From Periplaneta americana (Eukaryota > Arthropoda > Insecta > Blattodea > Blattidae), in contig NC_091130.1 of assembly GCF_040183065.1 (NCBI RefSeq), positions 122,500,414 through 122,564,413 of the forward strand: a stretch of 64,000 nucleotides of DNA, written 5' to 3'. The translations under genes and the position numbers were made by a program. Every line of letters starts with the position of its first letter. The stretch's first letter is position 1. Shown piece by piece: positions 52,232 to 63,671 of this stretch. The notes under the pieces are model-generated. The model saw only the letters and a program-made list of their open reading frames with translations. It was not told the DNA's origin and did not search any database.

Positions 52232-53120
52232 CAAAGCTCGGAACTTGGGGACTTGTGTCTTTGCACGTGGCTAAGCGACCGGACTTCAATGTCAACAACT
52301 CCCGCTTCCAGCACGGAGGTACTGTCAGGTCTGCTACAAAAGTGATTTCTGGCTCCGACAACATATTGATGATATTATGGTAGGTTGAAACACGTAATTT
52401 CATAGCACATATATACTATAATAAAAATAAACATGAGAAATATATCAAATTTACTATTCTGCTGTGTACATTTTATTACAGTGCATGACCACCTACATTC
52501 GAAGATTTTTCGGAAGTAGACTTAAAATACTGAATTTTTTCACTGTTACTGTTTTCTGTTCGATTTTCAGCAGTTGCTAGCTGATCTCGTATCTGAGAAA
52601 GATAAGTATATCCAAAATTTTTTCTCCAAAATAGTTTTCAATTAGTGTGTCACTACTAGGGCAAGCCCCTCTACGTTTCGATCCATAACTATGGACAGAT
52701 TTTTCTACAATTTGAGGGACTGCAATGCCTTTCAATGAATTCCGTTTCCTGCCTCTGGTTTGTGTGTGGCACAACTTACAAAATATAAACTCTCTATTCG
52801 AAAAAAATAATGTATCTCCTCCGAATTCTCCACGAAATTCTGTATCTAAAATTTAAAACAAAATGTATTTTAAAACTTCTATAATACACATTCGAAATAA
52901 CACGTATTTTCTATTTCCTCAAACAGACCGTTTACCTTTAATTCTCTGAATGTCATTGGCTTCGACATAACAGTTTCTTCGTCCGTCTTCCTGTCATTAG
53001 TTGTGGCCACTTTCTTAGTACACACGACTGTCCCTGAGCACTTGCAGCGTGAGCTTTGTGTACGTTGTACCTGTAACCTTACTCATGCACACGACACAAG
53101 TCCCCAAGTTCCGAGCTTTG
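52232..53120 (-). mobile_element. hAT-like element, inverted pair member 1
   Basis: TIR CAAAGCTCGGAACTTGGGGA at both ends (reversed at 53120). TTAATATT (52224-52231) and TTAATAAT (53121-53128) form an 8-bp duplication with one mismatch. It is the reverse complement of 53854-54743 with very few differences; their 65-codon ORFs are identical. Confidence 0.85.
52577..52774 (-). CDS. 65-codon ORF in the hAT pair (member 1)
   Basis: Starts MCHTQTRGRKRNSLKGIAVP and includes QIVEKSVHSYGSKRRGACPS. Upstream in the same frame is EFIFCKLCHTQ, so a Cys pair (CKLC) may begin a CGGBP1/BED-like zinc region as in some hAT proteins; no His pair is convincing. The ATG chosen by position may be internal. See the twin at 54201-54398. 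Confidence 0.5.
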   Translation of the reverse strand: MCHTQTRGRKRNSLKGIAVPQIVEKSVHSYGSKRRGACPSSDTLIENYFGEKILDILIFLRYEIS

Positions 53121-53204
53121 TTAATAATTCATTCATTCATTCATTCATTCATTCATTCATTCATTCACTTTATTTATTTATTTGTATATTTATTTATTTA
53201 CTTA

Positions 53205-53462
53205 TTTATTATCCGGGGTTCGATCCCAGGTGGTGACAGGATTTTCTCTCGTTGCCAAACTTTCAGAACGGCTCCGAGGTTCACTCAGCCTTCTATAAAA
53301 TTGAGTACCGGGTCTTTCCCGGGAGTAAAAGGCGGTCAGAGCGTGGTGCCGACCACACCACCTCATTCTATTGCCGAGGTCATGGAAGGCATGGAGCTCT
53401 ACCTCCGTGCCCCCCATGTGCCTTCATGGCATGTTACGGGGACACCTTTACCTTTTACCTTT
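53205..53462 (+). repeat. SINE (fourth type), 3' part with B box
   Basis: GGGGTTCGATCCCAGGTGGT (B box) then AACTTTCAGAACGGCTCCGA, TTGAGTACCGGGTCTTTCCC and GCATGTTACGGGGACACC, ending in (TTTACC)n. The A box and first part are missing. I recall this as an abundant insect SINE. Confidence 0.75.
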
Positions 53463-53713
53463 ACTTATTTATTATTGTATTTTATAGATAGGTGTGTTGT
53501 AGGGAATAATATTAATTTCTATTGACATTGTATCAGATTCACTTTTTGAAATGAATTAACAACTCTTAAATACCTATTTGTTAATTCATTATAAAAAAAA
53601 GTGAATCACTTGTCTTCGGCTAGTGGACTAAACAATAACAAATATCTATTCCCGTATGATCTATTTTTTCTGTCCATAATATTCCTTGACTTTCTTGCTC
53701 TCAAATATGGTGC

Positions 53714-53833
53714 TTGTCTATTAGATTAGATTAGATTACATTACATTACATTACATTACATTAGATTAGATTAGATTAGATTAGATTAGATTAGATTAGA
53801 TTAGATTAGATGAGATTAGATTAGACTAGATTA
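53714..53833. repeat. (TTAGA)n/(TTACA)n pentanucleotide array
   Basis: About 24 units. It differs from the insect telomere unit TTAGG at one base and is interstitial. Confidence 0.95.
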
Positions 53834-53853
53834 AATTTTATTAAAGTCATGAG

Positions 53854-54743
53854 CAAAGCTCGGAACTTGGGGACTTGTGTCGTGTGCATGAGTAAGGTTA
53901 CAGGTACAACGTACACAAAGCTCACGCTGCGAGTGCTCAGGGACAGTCGTGTGTACTAAGAAAGTGGCCACAACTAATGACAGGAAGACGGACGAAGAAA
54001 CTGTTATGTCGAAGCCAACGACATTCAGAGAATTAAAGGTAAACGGTCTGTTTGAGTAAAATAGAAAATACGTGTTATTTCGAATGGGTATTATAGAAGT
54101 TTGAAAATACATTTTGTTTTAAATTTAAGATACAGAATTTCGTGGAGAATTCGGAGGAGATACATTATTTTTTTCGAATAGAGAGTTTATATTTTGTAAG
54201 TTGTGCCACACACAAACCAGAGGCAGGAAACGGAATTCATTGAAAGGCATTGCAGTCCCTCAAATTGTAGAAAAATCTGTCCATAGTTATGGATCGAAAC
54301 GTAGAGGGGCTTGCCCTAGTAGTGACACACTAATTGAAAACTATTTTGGAGAAAAAATTTTGGATATACTTATCTTTCTCAGATACGAGATCAGCTAGCA
54401 ACTGCTGAAAATCGAACAGAAAACAGTAACAGTGAAAAAATTCAGTATTTTAAGTCTACTTCCGAAAAATCTTCGAATGTAGGTGGTCATGCACTGTAAT
54501 AAAATGTACACAGCAGAATAGTAAATTTGATATATTTCTCATGTTTATTTTTATTATAGTATATATGTGCTATGAAATTACGTGTTTCAACCTACCATAA
54601 TATCATCAATATGTTGTCGGAGCCAGAAATCACTTTTGTAGCAGACCTGACAGTACCTCCGTGCTGGAAGCGGGAGTTGTTGACATTGAAGTCCGGTCGC
54701 TTAGCCACGAGCAAAGACACAAGTCCCCAAGTTCCGAGCTTTG
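53854..54743 (+). mobile_element. hAT-like element, inverted pair member 2
   Basis: Same TIRs; flanks GTCATGAG (53846-53853) and GTCATTAT (54744-54751) agree at five or six of eight positions. 890 bp. Confidence 0.85.
54201..54398 (+). CDS. 65-codon ORF in the hAT pair (member 2)
   Basis: Identical in residues to the ORF at 52577-52774. Upstream, frames contain VMSKPTTFRELKVNGLF (about 54006-54056) and FFSNREFIFCKLCHTQ, possibly earlier exons of the same protein; I could not join them with confidence. Confidence 0.5.
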   Translation: MCHTQTRGRKRNSLKGIAVPQIVEKSVHSYGSKRRGACPSSDTLIENYFGEKILDILIFLRYEIS

Positions 54744-54751
54744 GTCATTAT

Positions 54752-56530
54752 TATTATACAAATACTATGGACATTGTCATAATAAAAAACAAAACAGATT
54801 GAGTAAGATTGCATTAGAAATATAAGTTAACACAGGACACTAATACTATAAAAGGGATGATTAATCATCCAACGTTTTAAAACATTCTTAAATGTGTTAT
54901 AGTTAACAGTGTGTGCAGACTTATGTAATTTATTAAGCATAGGTAGATACTGCCATGGATATAAATTTTTTTTAGTTGTTTCCAGTCTAGCATTAGAGTC
55001 AGTCAAGTGAAAATTGTATCTTGTATTATAATTATGATGATCAGATCTGTGATAATAATTTGCTAAATTTTTCTTCACCTTCAGCAAAGAAGTAAAGATG
55101 TAAAGTTTTAATAACAGTCAGAATAGCCTCATTTATGAATAATGACTTACAGTGCACATCATAAGCAGAACCAGTTAAAATACGTAAGGCTTTTTTTTGT
55201 AGAAGGAGAACATTAGATACACTAGAACTATTACCTCATACAGAAATACCATAGTTATTATACAGGGACATCATTTTATTTTTACTTCAATTTTTATTGT
55301 ACCTGAGTTTTTGAATGTACTTCACTCCCAGCCCTTCTACTAAGGAAGTTCCAACTCCACACAGAACCAAGACCGCAGATAGTCAGCAGTACCGAGTTAC
55401 TGAGTATAGTACGTTCCAGAAATATTTTCGCGTTTTCCAGTGACGAAAGAGCTTTCAACATTGAATCATATTTTCGCACAGGTACTGTCCGTTTGCCTAC
55501 GTCGCATCCCGATTTCCCCCACCTGCTTCTGCTCGCCCCTCTGTAAAAGCTGGGCTGTCTTAGCTCTTTTCTGAAAACATTAATTTCTCTTTGGAATTGG
55601 ACGTTTACGTAATATTATACAGCTGTTTAATTTAACTTAAATAAAAGGGCCTCGTTAAGTAATTAACTGTCACGTGATTTCCTCCCTTTCTACAATCCTG
55701 CGGCATAACCACTTGGACGGACAGTAGATAGCATGTCGGAGTAATTTTATATTTTCGGGTCGGGTAGAAGTGAAGATTGAATTTACAGTACGTAGAGTAG
55801 GTACAGAATTATTTCAACATGAGTTAGTAGTACGAAGGACGAAACTGGCAATTGGAATTAGATGCCATAGTCTATAGTGCAATAATATGCACAAAAGAAC
55901 TGAAGCCTGTATCGAAATGAACGGCCACCATTTTCAAAATTGTGTTTAAATATTCATATTATGATTATTTTTCAATTTAACTTCTTTCTCTATATTGTAC
56001 GCTAATGTGCTGTAGACAGTATAATATACACTGCATAATGAATACGTTCGCATGGATAACTCACTTCGTGAGTAAAAACACTTATTCTTAATACAGTACT
56101 GTAGTTTGATTAAAGAAAAACCTAATGAAAATTATCAAACTCAAAATCGCGATATTTCCTAGTTTACGTTACGTAAATGGATGAACTACTTTTCTTCCTT
56201 CCTATACCTAGTAGAGTGATTTGTGTTTTACGTCAGTATCATCGAACTCCAGTCTTGGAGGGGGGAGCAAACGGAGTTTCCGGTTCTCTAAAGGTATAGA
56301 CAGGTTAATATTAAAAATGTTAGTGAAAATAAAATGATGTCCCTGTACTATTGAAAAAGGCAAAATAAGTACTTGTTACATATGTTTTAGGCACAAGTCA
56401 TTTCAATTTGCTTAATAAATGAATAACCCTTGAGAGTTTAGTACAAACATAACCAATATGTGGGGCCCAAGATGATTTGGGATCCAGTACAATTCCTAAG
56501 TTTAGCGGATGGTTGTGAGTTGTAAATCGC
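54752..56530 (-). mobile_element. jockey-type LINE C-terminal region, split by a CAGGGACATC copy
   Basis: Minus strand, 56510-56350: LDPKSSWAPHIGYVCTKLSR, then VTSTYFAFFN. After the insertion NYGISV, SVSNVLLLQKKALRILTGSA, YDVHCKSLFINEAILTVIKL, and the last segment SDHHNYNTRYNFHLTDSNAR, NYNTFKNVLKRWMINHPFYS. Domains are in the right order for the RT thumb and C-terminus of jockey-like ORF2. A stop follows ISV. RT catalytic part missing. Confidence 0.85.
55263..56345. mobile_element. CAGGGACATC transposon, copy 5, exact TA insertion
   Basis: Opposite orientation to copies 1 and 3. Removing 55263-56345 and one TA restores FAFFNSNNYGIS in the LINE without any other change. 1083 bp; perfect ten-base tips at both ends. 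Confidence 0.9.
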
Positions 56531-57430
56531 AGGGGACTTGCTATGATTGATATATCTAAGTAGGTAAACATTGGCTTTCTTCTATGTTGACGGAACAGTG
56601 TGTCGATGGCATGGTGATAGCGAGACGGTATTTGCAGAGTTGAAGCTGAGGATTACCATGGAATTACCTGACGTTTACCTTAAAGAGGGGAAGATTTGGA
56701 AAAATTACAATCATGTAATCAGACCAATCGGGAATAGAACCCAAAATATTTTATTCTTTTGAATTGCACATAGAACTCTTTATAATCCCAAAATATAAGA
56801 TGTTTTACTTCGTTTGTAAATTGCATTTTTTAAGTAGTGTATGAAATGTTCCCCGTGACACGCCTTTTCGTAAATCGTATTCGCTTTTATTATGCTTTGT
56901 ATTTTATGCTGATTTTTATTTAAAACTGCTACAAATATGTGAATATGTACCTGTAAGAAGAATCTATGTTAGTTATGAAGGAATCGCTTAAGTGAAAGAA
57001 AGTTATGGACATTGTGTCTAAAGCACTAAGTATATGTTTACAACCAACTAAAAAGCAAGTACATCTTTCAGTACAAAGGATGATTCCAGCATCGTTTGCA
57101 TGGCTTTTGGAGCGAAAAAAACGAATTTTGTCTGTACATAAATGAGTCTCCCCAATCTCTTTGATCACAATTTTATTTTTCCGTTTCAAGTGTCCTTTTC
57201 ATTTCAGTATTTCCGTAAAGGATGCAATTACTTTCGTTTTGATAATTTACAGTCATGAAAGAAAATAAAACTTGGTCTGACAGTTACAATTATTATTCTG
57301 TCTGACAACTTATTTATACCGTTTTTCTGGTATTTACCCAAGTTATATCTGTGAAGACAGTTATTTCTTCGTTCAACTTTAATTTTTCATGTACTTTTGA
57401 CGCCACGACACAACGTATTCAATGTATTCC
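56531..57430. other. unassigned sequence
   Basis: Frames 56571-56762 (+) and 57189-56929 (-) have no recognised motif. A transposon tip was not found. Confidence 0.4.
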
Positions 57431-57559
57431 ATTTTAATGGTTTTCGCTTGTTACTTCTTCGTCCACAAAGAAATCCATTCTGTTCAACAGGAAAAAAAGG
57501 GTCGATCTTTTGAAGTTCAGCACTTCAGGGTCACTGTTGGTAATTCCTAAACTTCTTTG

Positions 57560-57830
57560 AAATTCAACATATTCAACCAAAAAGCCAGAAACTAAACACA
57601 ATAGAACAATACGACACACAAAAACGCATCCAAACGAAATTCTCAACACACAACTCAATTTCAGAACACACACACACTCTTTGACTCCACATTACACTAC
57701 ACAAACACATCTACAGGAAACACAAAAAAGGCGCCAAGACCAGCATCAACCAGTTCTGAAGGTGGCCAATAACACGCTGAAACTAGTTAAACAAGTATTG
57801 TAATATTTAACACGCGAAAGATATATAATA
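57560..57830 (+). mobile_element. PLE C-terminal fragment
   Basis: Plus strand: HIQPKSQKLNTIEQYDTQKR, IQTKFSTHNSISEHTHTLFD, then a terminal region with CTGAAGGTGGCC...CTGAAACTAGTTAA, a decayed hammerhead-like stretch (core last base changed). Confidence 0.65.
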
Positions 57831-57965
57831 CATATTCCAAAATTATTAGTTTTAATGGTTGCATAAACATTATTGAGAATAACGTAGAATAAAACCATTA
57901 GGCTGTTTGAATAATATCAAGGTAGCCGTACTCTTGAAGAATATTAATTCAAATGTTGTTATGAA

Positions 57966-58212
57966 ATATTTTACTGGTTGTTTAACGACGATGTATCAAG
58001 TACTAGGTTATTTAGCGTCGATGGATTTCGTTATAGTGAAATTGTATTTGGCGATATGAGGCAGAGGATTTGCCATAGACTAACTGATATTCGCTTTACG
58101 ATTGGGAATAATACCAGAAAATCCCAGCCAGGTAATGAGCTCAGGGGAAGTCGAAATCACGCGCGAGCGCAAATCCGGATCAGCAGAAAAAGATGCTACC
58201 AACTTAGTGGCC
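57966..58212 (-). repeat. tRNA-derived SINE, antisense, diverged
   Basis: Complement of the SINE type at 8534-8805: GGTTGTTTAACGACGATGTA (tail), GGTTATTTAGCGTCGATG, CATAGACTAACTGATATTCG, and CCAGCCAGGTAATGAGCTCA near the head. Head boxes are poorly preserved. Confidence 0.7.
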
Positions 58213-58225
58213 TTACTGGTATGAA

Positions 58226-58326
58226 TTTTACTTACTTACAAATGGCTTTTAAGGAACCCGAAGGTTCATTGCCGCCCTCACATAAGCCCGCCATCGGTCC
58301 CTATCCTGTGCAAGATTAATCCATTC
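58226..58326 (-). mobile_element. LINE-1, last 100 bp only
   Basis: TTACTTAC tail then AAATGGCTTTTAAGGAACCC, CCGCCCTCACATAAGCCCGC. It follows the SINE head directly. Confidence 0.8.
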
Positions 58327-58585
58327 CTTTGCTGTGGTCGTGCCAGAGAATCAGTCCTATTCCGAGGCTTATTGTAGGGATTCGTAACAAGCTGCTTTTT
58401 ACGGTGATGGGTTGCTAGCCCTTCGCCCAACCCCCAAGCTGGAGGACCACCCCTTATCGGCTGTCCACGACTGCTTATTCAATATATTCGCAGCTACCCT
58501 CCATATCTGGAGGCCGTCTCCTCTATCCGCAACTTGAGGACGCGCCATACCGTGGTGATAGGGACCCACCATACATGGGGTATGA
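58327..58585. repeat. GC-rich interspersed repeat of unknown class
   Basis: TTCCGAGGCTTATTGTAGGG, GGTGATGGGTTGCTAGCCCT, CTCCATATCTGGAGGCCGTC, CCATACCGTGGTGATAGGGA. I recall this as a common arthropod repeat, perhaps a LINE 3' UTR. It contrasts sharply in GC with both sides. Confidence 0.5.
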
Positions 58586-58814
58586 ATGTTGGATACTATA
58601 ATACGTTTTGTGTTGCTTTATCTTCTGAAATATTCATTGTGTTTGCGTAACTTCATTAGTTTAATGTTATTCTAAAACATTAATGATTTGCATAACGTAC
58701 AGTACACACATAAATAATGGATCGTTGTATCAGTGTAATAGTACACTGCGTAACAACTACGCATAGTTACCTTGTTATTAATTAATATAACCAAGGTGAA
58801 CTCACTGGCGTTAT

Positions 58815-59603
58815 AATAATACATAGGTTCTCCCTTTCATAAAGTGCGTATGGCAATTGCGTATAAGTGACGTAATTTTTCTATTTGACTTCGACTTCTG
58901 AATCTATTAATTTTATAATTTTTACACCATGCACACAATATTTGAAGGTATATTTTGGTACGTATTTAGATTATATTATTACTTCATATACTTGCTCTTA
59001 TGAAAATTCTTAAACCTGGAAAATAGTAATTTAATTTAAGTTAAAAACATGGCTAATTTCGGAACATTTTTCATAGAAACCACTGGAGCTAGGAGGCTAG
59101 AATTTTGCGTACTACTGTTTCACATGACAATGAAGAAGCATGACTACGTTCATAAAGTTATCTTAATTATTACAGATTTTACAACCAGAAAAGTATTTAA
59201 AACATATAAAACGTTTTAAAATAATTTTTCAGGATGGAAAATATTTATTTCTATTGAAAAAATATTCATAATGTGATTAAAATAGCGGCAAAGATAGTCA
59301 ACTATATTAGAAATATGCTTGAATTTTTAGGAACCTGTAGTGCAAAGAGTTTCTGAGAAAGATGTTCCTAAAATAGCCTTGTTTTAAAATTACATATATT
59401 GAATATTTTTCACGTTTAAACATTTTTATAAAATCAAGTATATAAGGCAGAAAGATAATCTAAGAACATAAACATACCCACTATTATTATGTCTAAGGTG
59501 TAAAAATTGTAATTTAGTAGATTGGAAAGGTGAAGAGTAAAAGCAAAATTTCATCACTCATACATAACAGCCATTCGCTCAGGCTACCCAGTCCCTTTGA
59601 AGA
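58815..59603. mobile_element. hairpin-type MITE, copy 2
   Basis: Right end (reversed) AAAGGGACTGGGTAGCCTGA pairs with the left end form seen at 32388. The two halves are inverted copies (AAAACATGGCTAATTTCGGA against AATATTTTTCACG region). Left tip diverged. Confidence 0.65.
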
Positions 59604-59999
59604 CTCGTATTCCAAAGACGCTTAAACTAAGAACTGACAGGTATTGACTTATATTTTCCTTTAGGTATTTTAGTGAAATTTTCCTTGCTAAAAGAATCGA
59701 GTTTTCTCTGCTCCATTTACCGTACCACTTGATAATTTTACTGCTACCTTAACCCTTCGTTAGGCATGTTCTTTTTTGTGACATGGTTAGGCGCGTGAGG
59801 TACAGCTGTATCCCACTGCTTAAATTCAAATTTTTTAGTTTATCTAAGAGTTCTACGCTTCAACGGGTAAATAAAAGTATTTTAATTGTTAAGATATTCA
59901 TTATAATATTCTATAATATTAATGTTTAATTTTAGTATGTGAATAAACTCAGACTGGAATTAACACTGAAAAACTTTTAAAAATTTTAAAGACATAATT

Positions 60000-60430
60000 T
60001 TTATAATGTTCTTCTTATTCTTTTTCTGTTGGTTGAATTTACAATTATTTTGGTGACATTGTTGTCCAAAATCAGATCCAACAATAGTATTTGAGAGTAC
60101 ATTTCACGATCTCTTCCCTTTTGACCTGCCTAATGAGTTATGTGCAGAAGTGTGGACTTTTTTTTAGACTTTTCTTCGTTTCGCTTCGTTTTTCCATATT
60201 TCCCTACAAAATATACACTTGAGTCCGTAACATTAGCACCTTCTTCCTCTACATTGGACAATTCCTGCACCGAATCAGTCTCAAGATTGCTTACTGTAAC
60301 GTGACTATCTTCACCTCAGATTCATTATCTGCACAAGATTCTTCACTCTCATTAATACTATTGAACCAATTCAATAAACGTCAGGATCTGAAGTTTTCTT
60401 AGGATTAAAATTTGCTCTTCTTTCCGACAT
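60000..60430 (-). pseudogene. piggyBac-like transposase N-terminal part, broken
   Basis: Minus strand from ATG 60430: MSERRANFNPKKTSDPDVY and a shift, LNWFNSINESEESCADNESE, a shift, VTVSNLETDSVQELSNVEEE, VYFVGKYGKTKRNEEKSKKK, a stop, and LLDLILDNNVTKIIVNSTNR. An acidic start, a YFxGKxGxTKW-like segment and FxxFxxxxxxxIIVxxTN are in the order of piggyBac proteins. The catalytic DDD region is not recognisable further on. Confidence 0.75.
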
Positions 60431-60462
60431 TTGTGAAAAAAACGAGATTCCACATTTATCAG

Positions 60463-60525
60463 TAGTCGTAGTGGTAGTGGTACTGGTGGTGATAGTAGTA
60501 GCAGTAGCAGGAGCAGTAGCATAAA
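60463..60525. repeat. (GTA/GTG)n imperfect trinucleotide run
   Basis: TAGTGGTAGTGG, GGTGGTGATAGTAGTAGCAG and variants, inside the piggyBac-like element upstream of its ORF. Confidence 0.8.
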
Positions 60526-61558
60526 TATTCAGTAATAAGTGAAAAACACACAGACGTGGACAAATTATTAGACTAAAACGTTTTTCTTGGAAACATAATA
60601 TAATTCTTTACATCAACTATTAGTATAATAATTCACAGAGTCTCTATTGTTGTAAATATGTATTGTTTACATCTTCTGGTATAATTTTCCAATGGTTAAG
60701 TATATTTTATCTGGCTGTGTTGGTAGTATTGGTGTTTTAATTATATACTGCAGAAGATATTCTCCCATGGCCTGCATGAAGACCGGACATGAACGAAATT
60801 TAATATCTGTGATCTATACTGAAGAAGAAAGTGAACAAACAAAGAGACTTACAACAAAACATGGACTCATTTAGGCACTGTTGATATCTGGCTAAATGAT
60901 GCTGATAAAGAAAGTGTCAAACTTTGGTTTCCAGCATCCCTGACAAAATCAACATGTTAACGAAGAATAAGGGAATGTTCACAAAATGTTAGTAACGTAC
61001 AGAGTCAATTTTATGTTCATTATTTCTGTGCAAAATACATTTTTGTTCATTATTTCTGCCAATAAATGCAGCTTTGTAGCAAATATAATTAATTTATGTC
61101 TATTGTCCACGTCTGTACATACCTTCAATCTTAGCTCAAGTTGTAACGAAGATATATAGTCTTCAATTTCACACACTACAATCACAATTTCAAATCTGGA
61201 AGTAGAAAAAATCCCTTGTAGACAGTTTAGCGGAAATGTACCTAAAGCGGCTCAAGTGCAGAAATATTTATAAAGAAACTTACAGAATAACTAAAATCAC
61301 TGGGGTACACATGTACCCCACGTGCCTATCGCTGTAACGTAGAAGGTTGTATGGTCTGTTGGCGCTCACTAGACACTAAACCTTATAATTATACATAATA
61401 AAGACAATTTAAAATCTGAAAGATGCACAGGTCTGTTCTAGATAGATACGTGGGAAGGTACCTGAAGCGACACATGTGCAGAAATATGTATAAAAAGATA
61501 TCACAGAACAAAAATGTTTGGGGTACACCCGTACCCCAAGCGCCTAACGATGGGTTAA

Positions 61559-61920
61559 TAATTGAAACTAGAGACGTCTAACATAAAAATTACTGAGTAG
61601 TTCTACTCCTGAAATACAACATATTAACATTTTCCGTATTACCAGACTATACTTAAATATCTTCGACTAGAATATACAGTCGGATGGTATATTTAATATT
61701 CTGATGATAAGAAGTTGTGCACCAATATCACCTTAAAGCATACTGCGATAAGAGTTTTGTTATGTAATATTAGTTACAGTTAAAGCATCCTATACCTAGG
61801 TAACTTTGCTTTGTACTATAATATTGTTTTGATTAGTTTATGGATTATTTTTATAGTACTGAAGATACCATCAATATCAATTCCAACTTACCATGTCATA
61901 CTCAATCTATTTCTTTGGTA
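61559..61920. other. unassigned sequence
   Basis: AT-rich, no family recognised. Confidence 0.4.
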
Positions 61921-62152
61921 CCGTAAAGTGGGGATATTTCGGACGCAGGGGTAACATCAGACAGTAATTCAATTTTCATATTTATGTTGGTAACACCAAT
62001 TCACCAATGGGTTTTTAAAAATGTGCAGAAACATACGAACATAGTAAAAAGCGCGGAAAAGATGCTAAGAACTGGTGTTACCAACATAAAATATGATACA
62101 TTGAATTACCGTCCGATGTTACCCCTGCGTCCGAAATATCCCCACTTCACGG
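61921..62152. mobile_element. 232-bp MITE, near-palindromic
   Basis: CCGTAAAGTGGGGATATTTC at 61921 and, reversed, CCGTGAAGTGGGGATATTTC at 62152, continuing for about 85 bp per arm (GGACGCAGGGGTAACATC, TTATGTTGGTAACACCA). TA on both sides (61919-61920, 62153-62154), so a Tc1/mariner-type MITE. Confidence 0.9.
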
Positions 62153-62154
62153 TA

Positions 62155-63671
62155 TATCACTTTCTTTATGAATGATGTGTGTCATTCACTTAGTAGTATA
62201 ATTTGTACTACTATGGAATTTATGTGAATATTTCTTCTTAACTCTTTATTACGTTATTAACATTTAAAACACAAGTGCAATATTAAGAAATTGGTGTTAG
62301 TACTTTTTTTTACAGACAATAAATAAAATATCAAACAGCAAGAAGCCATGTAAAAATAACTACATAAAATTTTACGTTCCCTTTGAAGTTTGTGCACCAC
62401 TGTTTTCTTAATCCAACAGGCTTTTTATTCATATACATAATTCTTCCTATATCCATACCTAGCGCTTGATGCCCGCGCATGACGTCAAGGTCAGAAAAAT
62501 GAGATTGCTTTGACATCACTGGCGTAGTGGGTAAGACCACTTTCACGAGGGGTCTGTCGTTTTGACGTTTTGTGATTTCTGGTGAACATATCCCATACCA
62601 AATGCACATTTTCTTCTGACCTGGATTGGAAGGACAACCACTTCTGCGAATATCCACCACAGGTCGTCTTGGTGTCCAGTGTAGCGCGAGGCCCTAATCT
62701 GCTTACCTGTACGGCGGAACACCAGACTTCTTAATGACAGACAAGTTAGCTTTCCCTGCAATAGGCCATCGTGCGATGCGCCATTATGGGTCATTTTCTA
62801 AGGAAAACATCCTGCAAGTTTTATGACAATACATTAATATAATACAAAATTTATTACCGATTTCCAATAGGGAGTTACTTTCCGCCCACACCGCATTTCA
62901 GTTACATTTTTAATAAAGGAATAATATTTCAATACAAAAGATTGATATTGCATACAATATTTTGTAAGTTTATTCGGTACATGTATTTTTAGAGAAATTT
63001 AATTTCCATACGTACTGTACATTCAGCAGATAACATTTATAATCCACTTATAATTTATTTCCATCAGAATATTTAAAGAGATACAGAAATAAAAGTAAAA
63101 AACTCTTTCAAACTTTAAAGTGGAAGGTGTCTTTTGTTATAAAGTTTCTTTTTTTTCTGAAGAAAGAAAAACGTGTCAGATGTAGGAAGAGTCGAAAGAG
63201 AAGAAAGAACTTAGGTTGGAGAAGTGAGGAACATTAGATGTAGGAAAGAGACATCTTTTCTTTACCAAAAGAAGTGGAGTACGTAAAGTTAAATTAAACC
63301 TTAGTCTTTATTGGGTCAGGACCAAGTACTTTTTTTTTCGTTCCCTTGTCTGAAAAGAGAAATATTGTATTTCTGTTGAAACAAATGTCTACGTCAAGAA
63401 AATGAGACATAAATCTTACAGAGGTAACTGCATACAAAGCACTGAGCATTGCTTCAATTAAGAAGCTCAGTTGCCTCGTATACGTACAATGAAAGACGTT
63501 TCTTTTACATAAGTTATACTGAAAACGAATATTGGAAAAATTAATTAATAATTTTATGAAACATGCACTTTTTCACTATATAACAAGGTATGTATTCTTT
63601 GAATCTTCCTCTAGATATTTGAATGTTCTGTTATCGACAAGTTTGAGAATATGAAATTTTAAGCAGTTCAG
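62155..63671. other. unassigned; longest element-free stretch
   Basis: Two overlapping minus-strand frames (62794-62543 and 62660-62331) are open for 83 and 109 codons in a GC-richer block. They include CPSNPGQKKMCIWYGICSPE. No domain recognised, no TIRs found. It could be an unknown repeat, a captured exon, or chance. A purine-rich run lies at 63150-63260. Confidence 0.35.

Larger units (their letters stand above)
53121..53853. repeat. spacer between the inverted hAT copies: simple repeats and SINE
   Basis: (ATTC)n at 53128-53166, (TTTA)n to about 53210, a SINE, 250 bp of AT-rich sequence, and a TTAGA/TTACA array. Confidence 0.85.
59753..61554 (-). mobile_element. piggyBac-like transposon, 1.8 kb
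   Basis: CCCTTCGTTAGGC at 59753 and, reversed, CCCATCGTTAGGCGC at 61554, each bordered by TTAA (59749-59752, 61555-61558), the piggyBac target. The right end is duplicated: AGCGGCTCAAGTGCAGAAAT with GGGGTACACATGTACCCC (about 61240-61325) and again with GGGGTACACCCGTACCCC (61460-61540). Coding remnants at 60000-60430 (-). Confidence 0.85.

Noticed and set aside
53714-53833. Telomere-like array
   Set aside because: The unit is TTAGA/TTACA, not the insect TTAGG, and it is interstitial between transposons.
57750-57800. Hammerhead in the 57560 PLE fragment
   Set aside because: The core is CTGAAGG and stem I does not pair; only a decayed relative.
60692-60874. 60-codon plus-strand frame as a host gene
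   Set aside because: It lies inside the TTAA-bounded piggyBac-like element and shows no recognisable domain.
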